Assembly (NCBI RefSeq): GCF_900100185.1
Contig: NZ_FNEN01000002.1
Coordinates: forward strand, 27,538 to 77,730
Source of the DNA: Natribacillus halophilus
GTDB taxonomy: Bacteria > Bacillota > Bacilli > Bacillales > Marinococcaceae
Length of the DNA stretch: 50,193 nucleotides
Reading direction: 5' to 3'
Shown here: piece by piece, positions 44,312-50,193 of the stretch
Position numbering within the stretch: position 1 is the first letter of the stretch
How the letters are laid out: each line of letters begins with the position of its first letter
Notes under the pieces: generated by a model
Told to the model about the DNA's origin: nothing
The model's database searches: none
The model's input: only the letters and a program-made list of their open reading frames with translations
Made by a program: the position numbers and the translations under genes

Positions 44312-46135
44312 TTATCTAGCTTCAGACAATGAGATTTCTTGCTCGGGTTTAAAGCTAGCTAAATTTAATAATTCATGCTTCAACCCCTCTACGGGAATAG
44401 AGTGGAAATCCTTCAACAAATAGTTGAGATAGTTTAGATTAACATTTACAGTCCGCCCTATATGAATCTTCGGATAAACCTGTTCCCGTTCAATCTCCTC
44501 GTCCTTCAACAATTCCTCATACATCTTCTCCCCGGGCCGCATGCCTGTGTACTCAATGCCAATATCTCCCTCACCAAATCCAGAGAAGCGTATCAAGTTC
44601 CGCGCCAGATCCACAATCTTCACCGGCTCGCCCATATCAAGCACGAAGATCTCACCACCGTCGGCCGCCAATGCCCCTGCCTGTATCACGAGCCTTGATG
44701 CTTCCGGTATCGTCATAAAGTACCGTGTCATCTCCGGGTGCGTCACCGTTACCGGTCCACCGCCTTCGATTTGCCTCTTGAACAGCGGAATCACACTGCC
44801 GCGACTTCCCAAAACGTTCCCAAAGCGCACGGCAACGAAACGGGTGGCGCTCGTCCGATTCAAATGCTGAACGACCATCTCCGCAATCCGTTTCGTAGCC
44901 CCCATAACACTCGTCGGATTAACGGCTTTATCACTCGAGATCATGACGAAGGTGTTCACGCCAGTGGTGTCTGCGGCTTCGGCGACGTTGCGGGTGCCGA
45001 TGACGTTGTTTTGTACCGCTTCCTGCGGGTTCTTTTCCATGAGCGGTACGTGTTTGTGGGCGGCGGCATGGTAGACGACGTCGGGGCGGTATTTTTTCAT
45101 GATGTCCTGCATGCGTTCCTTGCCCTGGATGTCGGCGATTTCGGTGTCGAAGGTGATGTGTGTGTACGTGTTTTTCAATTCCATAAAGATACTATATATG
45201 CTGTTCTCGCCGTGTCCGAGGAGGATCATTTCCGATGGATCGAACTTGCACAACTGGCGACAAAGTTCCGAGCCAATGGAGCCGCCGGCGCCGGTGACGA
45301 GGACGACTTTGCCGGTGATCGTGTCGGCGATGCCTTCGGTGTCCAGTTCGACGGGATCGCGGCCGAGGAGGTCTTCCACTTGTACGTCGCGGATTTGCGA
45401 GACTTCCAGTTTGCCGTTGATGAGGTCTTCCAGCATCGGCATGATTTGCGGCTTTATATTCGTCTCCATGCATTGCTCGTGAATGTGTTGCAATTCTTCC
45501 CGTTTCATGGACGGGATGGCGATGACGATGTGTTCGATGCGATACTTTTCCACGACGTGTTGGATATCTCCAATTTCCCCGGCTACGGGCACATTCAAGA
45601 TTTCCAAATGCTGTTTCGTCGGATCATCATCGACGTAGGCCACGGGGCGAAGTTCCGCTTCCGGACTGCCTTTCAATTGGCGCGCAACCAACGTTCCGCC
45701 CGCACCTGCGCCGATAATCAGCGTGCGTTTCAGCCCTTTCTTCGGTCTCATGTAGTGATCCCGAAACAATCGCCACGCGAAGCGCGTGCCGCCGATCAAT
45801 AATATATGTAACATCCACGTGACCGTCAGCGCCCGCGCATACAGCACATCAAAAAAGAGCAGCTGCACGGCTGCGGCTACCAAAATCGTTAAGGTGACGG
45901 CATAAAAAATACGCAAAAGTTCATTTGTACTCGCGTACTGCCAAGCGCCTTTATATAATTTGAATATGTAAGCGAAGATGTGGTGGGTGATGACGAGTAC
46001 GATGGCCGTGACCACTAAGAGATTATCCCATAACCCGGATACGTCATACAACAAATATGCTCCGATAAAAATCGCGCTTAACACAATCAAACTGTCAATG
46101 CTCATGACGACGAGCATTCGAACGCTGTACCTCAT
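44312..46135 (-). CDS. epsC: EpsC-type nucleotide-sugar 4,6-dehydratase (FlaA1/CapD/PglF family), membrane-bound
   Basis: 607 residues. Four N-terminal helices (LVVMSIDSLIVLSAIFIGAY and following), a first Rossmann-like CoA-binding domain (RTLIIGAGAGGTLVARQLKG) and a second catalytic SDR domain (GKVVLVTGAGGSIGSELCRQ; YHAAAHKHVPLMEKNP; SSDKAVNPTSVMGATKR). The SDK and M-x3-K arrangement is that of the UDP-GlcNAc 4,6-dehydratases, giving the 4-keto sugar that EpsN would then aminate. With epsN dead in this window, that keto sugar has no visible aminotransferase. ATG at 46135 follows GAGGAG. Confidence 0.94.
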   Translation of the reverse strand: MRYSVRMLVVMSIDSLIVLSAIFIGAYLLYDVSGLWDNLLVVTAIVLVITHHIFAYIFKLYKGAWQYASTNELLRIFYAVTLTILVAAAVQLLFFDVLYARALTVTWMLHILLIGGTRFAWRLFRDHYMRPKKGLKRTLIIGAGAGGTLVARQLKGSPEAELRPVAYVDDDPTKQHLEILNVPVAGEIGDIQHVVEKYRIEHIVIAIPSMKREELQHIHEQCMETNIKPQIMPMLEDLINGKLEVSQIRDVQVEDLLGRDPVELDTEGIADTITGKVVLVTGAGGSIGSELCRQLCKFDPSEMILLGHGENSIYSIFMELKNTYTHITFDTEIADIQGKERMQDIMKKYRPDVVYHAAAHKHVPLMEKNPQEAVQNNVIGTRNVAEAADTTGVNTFVMISSDKAVNPTSVMGATKRIAEMVVQHLNRTSATRFVAVRFGNVLGSRGSVIPLFKRQIEGGGPVTVTHPEMTRYFMTIPEASRLVIQAGALAADGGEIFVLDMGEPVKIVDLARNLIRFSGFGEGDIGIEYTGMRPGEKMYEELLKDEEIEREQVYPKIHIGRTVNVNLNYLNYLLKDFHSIPVEGLKHELLNLASFKPEQEISLSEAR

Positions 46136-46165
46136 ACGCTCATCTCCTCAGTATTTCCGGTGCTT

Positions 46166-46939
46166 CTAGCGACTGAATAAGCCAAAGGCTTTCTTTTTCT
46201 TAATGCGTTGCGGCTCGTCCATCATCGGATATTGATGATTCAGCAGGAATTCCGCGTTTTCCTGGTAAAATAACACGGTTTCCGTTCCGTATTTCTTTTC
46301 CATCACTTCGTAAGCTCCCCGCAGACGATTGGGCCGTTTACTCGTCGTATGCGTGTCGGAGGCGACAAAGTGCGCCAGGTTGTGTTCGATTAATTGCTGG
46401 GAGAATTTCCGTATCGTCTTGCCGAAATCGCCGGTGATACTGGCCGCGGTGACTTGTGTGGCGACGCCGCTTTTGACCATTTCGTACAGCCACGAGGCAT
46501 CCTTTAAGATTTGGATGTTGCGTTCCGGGTGTACGATAACAGGAATCACTTCTTCCTGTAAAAGATGATAGAGGAGACGTCCCGTATAGCGGGGGACGTG
46601 ATCGCTCGGCAATTCCACGAATAAATAGCGTCCACCGTCCGCGAGGGTGCACAGCTCCCCTGTCCGGAAACCGTCGATCATCTCACCGTACACGCGTGTT
46701 TCCTGTCCGGGGTGGACCATTAGGGGCAAGCGTTCATCGACGATGGCGTCGTTTAAGGCTTGTGTGTGTGTGATAATGTCTTTTTTTTCATTATCAAAAT
46801 GACCGTTGCGATGGTGTGGTGTGGCGATGATGTGGGTGATGCCTTGGTCGACGGCTTGTCTTGCCATCGCCAGGCTTTCCTGCATGTGAGGGGCTCCGTC
46901 ATCAACGCCGGGTAAGATATGACTATGTATATCGATCAT
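46166..46939 (-). CDS. PHP-type tyrosine-protein phosphatase (CpsB/YwqE family)
   Basis: 257-residue metal-dependent phosphatase that removes phosphate from the C-terminal tyrosines of the BY-kinase and so times polymer length and export. Metal ligands are visible in IDIHSHILPGVDDGAPHM, IATPHHRNGHF, PGQETRVYGE, VIVHPERNIQI and FVASDTHTTSKRP. The short basic tail (RIKKKKAFGLFSR) is ordinary. ATG at 46939 has GGAG 5 bases upstream. In the B. subtilis eps operon this gene is not present between epsB and epsC; the layout here is closer to streptococcal/ywq capsule loci. Confidence 0.93.
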   Translation of the reverse strand: MIDIHSHILPGVDDGAPHMQESLAMARQAVDQGITHIIATPHHRNGHFDNEKKDIITHTQALNDAIVDERLPLMVHPGQETRVYGEMIDGFRTGELCTLADGGRYLFVELPSDHVPRYTGRLLYHLLQEEVIPVIVHPERNIQILKDASWLYEMVKSGVATQVTAASITGDFGKTIRKFSQQLIEHNLAHFVASDTHTTSKRPNRLRGAYEVMEKKYGTETVLFYQENAEFLLNHQYPMMDEPQRIKKKKAFGLFSR

Positions 46940-47006
46940 TGTGTCTCCAACCTTTTCTATACAATATTAACATAGTCCTAGTAAATTTCAACAGATAAAT
47001 ACAAGT

Positions 47007-47699
47007 TTACCCACCATAATAGTACATATAATTGCTCGTTTTGCGTTCTTGGCGATTGAGGACGGCGCCGAGCATTTTCGCGTTCGATTGCTTGAGGAGT
47101 TCCGTCGCTTTACGCGCGTCTTCTTTTTCCGTATGGCCGCTGTCCACGACGAGGATGACGCCATCGCTTATGCCGGCGACAATTTGCGCGTCGGTGACGG
47201 CGAGGACCGGCGGGGTGTCGATGATGATATAGTCGTAGAGGGCGCGTGCTTCATTGATAAAATGTTTCATCGTTTGCGATCCCAGCAGTTCGGATGGATT
47301 GGGCGGGATCGGGCCGCACGTGAGGACGTCGAGCGCTTCATTGCTCGTGGACTGAACGACGTCCGCGAAGTCTCGTTGCTTCGTGATGATATTGCTTAAG
47401 CCGGTGTGATTCGCAAGGTAAAACATGTAGTGTACGGATGGCTTGCGCATGTCGGCATCGACGAGTAATACTTTTTCTTCCTGTTGGCCGACCGTTTCGG
47501 CGAGATTGGCGTTAATGGTCGTTTTGCCTTCGGCCGGTCCTGACGACGTCGTCATGATCACTTGCATGTCCTGGTCGATGGCGGCATATTGGATGTTCGT
47601 GCGGATCGTGCGAAACTGTTCCGAGATCGGGGACATGGGATTTTCCCGCGTGATCAGGGAGCGTCGTTTGCTAATTTGTCTCGGTTGTTTTTTGAACAT
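47007..47699 (-). CDS. epsB: BY-kinase, tyrosine-protein kinase (EpsB/CapB type)
   Basis: 230 residues, cytosolic ATPase/kinase partner of the Wzz-like activator upstream. Walker A GPAEGKTTINANLAETV, Walker A' EKVLLVDADMRKPSVHYMFY, Walker B DYIIIDTPPVLAVTDAQ and a C-terminal tyrosine cluster (SNYMYYYGG) that is autophosphorylated. It regulates polymer assembly with EpsA and the PHP phosphatase. Start ATG 47699 with GGGAGG 8 bases upstream, 29 bases inside the end of epsA. GC-rich relative to the distal operon. Confidence 0.95.
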   Translation of the reverse strand: MFKKQPRQISKRRSLITRENPMSPISEQFRTIRTNIQYAAIDQDMQVIMTTSSGPAEGKTTINANLAETVGQQEEKVLLVDADMRKPSVHYMFYLANHTGLSNIITKQRDFADVVQSTSNEALDVLTCGPIPPNPSELLGSQTMKHFINEARALYDYIIIDTPPVLAVTDAQIVAGISDGVILVVDSGHTEKEDARKATELLKQSNAKMLGAVLNRQERKTSNYMYYYGG

Positions 47700-48423
47700 T
47701 GTAAGACCTCCCCTGGATGGCGGATTGAGTATTTCTGCCATCGGCCGGTGTCATTTCCGGGATGGACCCGAGCGCGATGAGGCCCAGCTCTTTTTCCACG
47801 TCATCCTCGTCCTTGATGGTGTTATCGAGGAATTCGAGCAGGAATGCCAGCCCGACGGACGCCATCAAGCCGACGACGAAAGCGATTGCCATATTCAAGG
47901 CCGGTTGCGGCGATACCGGGGACATCGCTTCCCCATCCGTGGCACTCGTGAGGATACTGACATTATCGATGTTCATGATGTCATCGACTTCACTTTGGAA
48001 AACACCGGCAATCGAGTCGGCAAGGGTCATGGCCGTTCTTGGATCCGGATCCGTCACTGCAACGGAAACGACTTGCGACTCCCCTTCCGGATTTACGTCC
48101 ACTTGACTTTCCAGCTCTGAATACGTGCGGTCGACGCCCGTTTGTTCAATGACAAGGTCCAGGATTGCCGGGCTCGAGATGATGACGCTGTATGTATTGA
48201 TGAGTTCCACATTCGTGTCGATATCCCCGACTTCGATGGTATCTTCTTGCTGTTCCTGCCCCTGATTGACGAGCAAGCTCGCAGAAGCTTCATATTGAGG
48301 CGTCATGATAAAAAAACTGATGAAGGCACTTAAAATAACCGCCCCCGCGGTGATGAGCGCGATCATTCGCCATCTTTTTTTCAACGTTTCCAGGATTTCT
48401 TTCAAACTTATCGTCTCTTCCAT
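47671..48423 (-). CDS. epsA: Chain-length regulator/kinase activator (Wzz domain, EpsA/CapA)
   Basis: 250 residues. Wzz topology: N-terminal helix MIALITAGAVILSAFISFFI (about 20-40), an extracellular region (YEASASLLVNQGQEQQEDTI; GESQVVSVAVTDPDPRTAMT), the proline-rich SPVSPQPALN and a second helix ALNMAIAFVVGLMASVGLAF. The cytosolic tail after it activates EpsB. First gene of the operon; ATG at 48423 with AGGAGGAACCC in front. The 128-base gap to the divergent LCP gene must hold the operon promoter; I see no unmistakable -10/-35. Confidence 0.95.
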   Translation of the reverse strand: MEETISLKEILETLKKRWRMIALITAGAVILSAFISFFIMTPQYEASASLLVNQGQEQQEDTIEVGDIDTNVELINTYSVIISSPAILDLVIEQTGVDRTYSELESQVDVNPEGESQVVSVAVTDPDPRTAMTLADSIAGVFQSEVDDIMNIDNVSILTSATDGEAMSPVSPQPALNMAIAFVVGLMASVGLAFLLEFLDNTIKDEDDVEKELGLIALGSIPEMTPADGRNTQSAIQGRSYNVQKTTETN

Positions 48424-48493
48424 GGGTTCCTCCTAGTACAGTTCTGGTCCATTTATCATAATAACGTAGAATAAAATATAATGCTACCAAAAA

Positions 48494-48521
48494 GTTGATA
48501 ATCATGCTATCATTAAAATAA
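48494..48521 (+). promoter_or_regulatory. Possible SigA promoter of the LCP gene
   Basis: TTGATA, 16-base spacer, AATAAT, 30 bases before the LCP start. The sequence TGATAATCATGCTATCA across the spacer is an imperfect inverted repeat and might bind a regulator shared with the divergent eps operon. Confidence 0.35.
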
Positions 48522-48550
48522 TTGACCATTCACGCAAGGAGTTACATATC

Positions 48551-49453
48551 ATGAAAAAAGCCCTCATCATCCTGGGCATCGCCGCTTCCGTGCTTATTCT
48601 CGCGGCCGGCGGCTTTGCCCTCTATCTTTATTTTTCCGTCACGTCAACCGCAGATGAAATGCACTCACCGATCGAGCGCGAGTTCTCGGAGTTGCGCCCT
48701 GAAGGCGTCAATGTCGAGGAGGAAGAACCGCTGTCTTTTTTATTGCTAGGGGTTGATGCCGAAGATGAAACGTCCGGGCGGACGGACACGATCATCGTCA
48801 TGACCGTCAACCCGGAAGACGAATCGATGAAAATGCTGAGCATCCCCCGGGACACGCTCGTGGACATCGTCGGCCGCGACGGAGAAGACAAAATCAACCA
48901 CGCCTACGCGTTTGGCGGGGCAGAGATGGCGATCAATACGGTCGAGAACTTTCTGGATGTGCCCATTGATTATGTTGCGACGATTAACATGGACGGCTTC
49001 GAAGAAATGGTCGACGCCGTCGGCGGCGTCACCGTGTCGAACGAAATGGCATTCGAGCAGGGCGGCACACAGTTCTCCGAGGGAGATCTTGAACTGGACG
49101 GCGAGGATGCGCTTTCTTTCGTGCGCATGCGCGATGACGATCCGCGCGGGGACGCCGGCCGCAATGACCGTCAGCGCGAAGTGATCGAAGGTGTGCTGGC
49201 CGAAGGCGCGCAATTATCCTCTGTGACGCGCGTCGGCTCGATTCTGGATTCAGTCGGCTCGAACGTGGAAACCAACGCCGAATGGGACGACATCACCGAT
49301 ATGATCGGATACGAGTCGAGCCGCCACGATATCGAGCAAATGACGTTGAGCGGCGAAGGCACGCGGATCGACGGCATCTATTACGAGCTGATCGATGATG
49401 GCGAGGTCGCGGAAGCGTCGCAGGAGTTGCGCGAGCATTTGGAGCTGGAATAG
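48551..49453 (+). CDS. LytR-CpsA-Psr (LCP) family cell-wall glycopolymer ligase
   Basis: 300 residues. One N-terminal helix (ILGIAASVLILAAGGFALYL) anchors it with the catalytic domain outside. LCP hallmarks: SFLLLGVDAEDETSGRTDTI, MTVNPEDESMKMLSIPRDTL (conserved Asp/Arg), KINHAYAFGG, MDGFEEMVDAVGGVTV, LSFVRMRDDDPRGDAGRNDR (pyrophosphate-binding arginines). LCP enzymes move lipid-linked polymers such as teichoic acids or capsules onto peptidoglycan, a sensible neighbour for a divergent polysaccharide operon. Very acidic and GC-rich. ATG with AAGGAG 9 bases upstream. Confidence 0.94.
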   Translation: MKKALIILGIAASVLILAAGGFALYLYFSVTSTADEMHSPIEREFSELRPEGVNVEEEEPLSFLLLGVDAEDETSGRTDTIIVMTVNPEDESMKMLSIPRDTLVDIVGRDGEDKINHAYAFGGAEMAINTVENFLDVPIDYVATINMDGFEEMVDAVGGVTVSNEMAFEQGGTQFSEGDLELDGEDALSFVRMRDDDPRGDAGRNDRQREVIEGVLAEGAQLSSVTRVGSILDSVGSNVETNAEWDDITDMIGYESSRHDIEQMTLSGEGTRIDGIYYELIDDGEVAEASQELREHLELE

Positions 49454-49469
49454 AGGAGTGGAGCGGAGG

Positions 49470-49499
49470 GGATCGCCCGGGCGGGGCGGTCTTTTTTTG
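49470..49499 (+). terminator. Terminator of the LCP gene
   Basis: GATCGCCC pairs with GGGCGGTC, followed by TTTTTTT. Confidence 0.8.
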
Positions 49500-49500
49500 T

Positions 49501-49512
49501 GGGGGGGGGGGG
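49501..49512. repeat. G12 homopolymer
   Basis: Twelve consecutive G on the plus strand, between the LCP terminator and the 21-bp array; non-coding. Confidence 0.95.
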
Positions 49513-49516
49513 ATGG

Positions 49517-49663
49517 AATCTGGCGGATTCTGTGCTTAATCTGGCGGATTCGCGCTGGATTCTGGCGGTTTGGCGCTGGATTCTGGCGGTTTGGCGTGAT
49601 AATCTGGCGGATCGTGGGCAGAATCTGGCGGTTTTACAGCTTATTCTGGCACTTTACAATGCT
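49517..49663. repeat. Seven-copy 21-bp array, A(A/T)TCTGGCGG core
   Basis: Units start at 49517, 49538, 49559, 49580, 49601, 49622 and 49643, exactly 21 bases apart. The first ten bases are nearly constant (ATCTGGCGG or TTCTGGCGG; last unit TTCTGGCAC) and the other half varies. The period equals that of the TTTATCAG arrays. Non-coding; lies between the LCP gene and the lone antitoxin gene. Confidence 0.9.
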
Positions 49664-49757
49664 AGGGATGTTTCAGTGTCTTATCATGATGACCGCAGTT
49701 TCGCAAATAAGTTCCATTTATTTATCCTCATTCGCCCATTCTTCAGAATCATCACTA

Positions 49758-49964
49758 TTAAGCCATTTTCTCCTCTTCTTGCCATTCGTCAGACCAAAAC
49801 CACGCTTGATCTTTTTCAATCGTCATCACTGGGATTAAGATAATCCGTCCATTTTCTACAGCAACTTCTAATTGTTCTCCTTCACTTAAATCGAGCTGTT
49901 CAACCAAATCCGAAGGAATCGTGACTTGATTTTTCCCGCGCAAGCGTACACTTCTTCGAGGCAT
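49758..49964 (-). CDS. AbrB/MazE-type antitoxin or regulator
   Basis: 68 residues. The swapped-hairpin DNA-binding domain is plain: SVRLRGKNQVTIPSDLVEQL, DLSEGEQLEVAVENGRIILI. The acidic, tryptophan-rich tail (QAWFWSDEWQEEE) looks like a toxin-binding segment. No toxin gene follows: the downstream DNA is the 21-bp array. It may be an orphan antitoxin or a small regulator. ATG at 49964 has AAGGGA 6 bases upstream; the longer frame to 49994 overlaps that ribosome binding site. Confidence 0.8.
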   Translation of the reverse strand: MPRRSVRLRGKNQVTIPSDLVEQLDLSEGEQLEVAVENGRIILIPVMTIEKDQAWFWSDEWQEEEKMA

Positions 49965-50096
49965 GGAATCCCTTCTTTCCATTGCTTTTTCCATAAGTTT
50001 CCTGCTTTCTGATTATAATATTCTTATTTTCGGATTTTATTATTTTCTTATTTTATCACTTCCTTGCATCATCAGCAAACATAGGCGAGAGGATCT

Positions 50097-50193
50097 CAAG
50101 GTAAAGTCAAAGTAAAACGATTTTTAAGGGAAATAAAAATCGCCTTTCTAAGACGAGCCCGAGGGAGATCACATCGCCCTCTCGGATTGGTTC
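50097..50193. repeat. Inverted copy of the 8.83-8.93 kb element, cut by window end
   Basis: Reverse complement of 8833-8930 with only a small difference near its middle. The orientation predicts an inverted 52-bp array just beyond the window edge. Confidence 0.9.

Noticed and set aside
44738-45802. 354-codon plus-strand frame and others opposite epsC
   Set aside because: Antisense shadow of a GC-rich, strongly conserved gene; composition and lack of ribosome binding site argue against coding.

Overview
The window looks like a Bacillaceae (low- to mid-GC Gram-positive) chromosome. Ribosome binding sites are strong (AGGAGG-like), TTG and GTG starts are frequent, and there is a class I fructose-bisphosphate aldolase of staphylococcal/bacillar type. 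The exopolysaccharide operon is recognisably homologous to Bacillus subtilis epsA-O. Several proteins are very acidic (DacB, the LCP protein, the DctP lipoprotein), which suggests a salt-adapted, perhaps haloalkaliphilic bacillus. Genus assignment is a guess (Salicibibacter or Geomicrobium-like).

Layout. 0.2-8.2 kb is ordinary chromosome: aldolase, a Phd/RelE toxin-antitoxin pair, an SEC-C/TPR protein, an internally deleted amidase, an SDR, a two-domain sulfurtransferase and an S13 D-Ala-D-Ala carboxypeptidase. 8.2-8.9 kb holds a 21-bp-phased TTTATCAG array, an eight-unit 52-bp tandem array and a ~98-bp element whose inverted copy closes the window at 50.1 kb. 9.0-15.9 kb has a GNAT, a cyclase, a decayed type I toxin-like locus, a class III aminotransferase/APC permease operon, CutC and a nucleotidyltransferase.

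From 15.9 to 34.5 kb the DNA is an accessory island punctuated by six remnants of one gene, epsN (a DegT-type sugar aminotransferase), all on the minus strand. They separate modules: a pRiA4b ORF-3 protein with a broken toxin-antitoxin pair; a sugar operon (LacI regulator, ribokinase, TRAP DctPQM, RpiB); small hypothetical genes; and a sigma factor with a Kiwa-like defence pair (KwaB/DUF4868 plus four-helix KwaA), a macro-domain fragment and a QueC-like PP-loop gene that has lost its start codon. The only full-length epsN (28.5-29.6 kb) carries a single TAA.

34.5-48.4 kb is the minus-strand exopolysaccharide operon: Wzz-like modulator, BY-kinase, PHP tyrosine phosphatase, EpsC-type dehydratase, UDP-sugar epimerases, initiating sugar transferase, glycosyltransferases, TupA-type ATP-grasp, Wzy and Wzx. 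The 5' genes are GC-richer; the Wzx-GT core is AT-rich, as expected for an exchanged serotype core. A divergent LytR-CpsA-Psr ligase gene, a G12 tract, a seven-copy 21-bp array and a lone AbrB-type antitoxin follow.

The strongest candidates for something undescribed are the epsN-punctuated island, including a 164-bp 3' flank that is 100% identical in two copies while the attached coding parts have diverged; the KwaB-KwaA-macro arrangement; and the 21-bp-phased intergenic arrays. All assignments are from reading motifs; no database search was possible.
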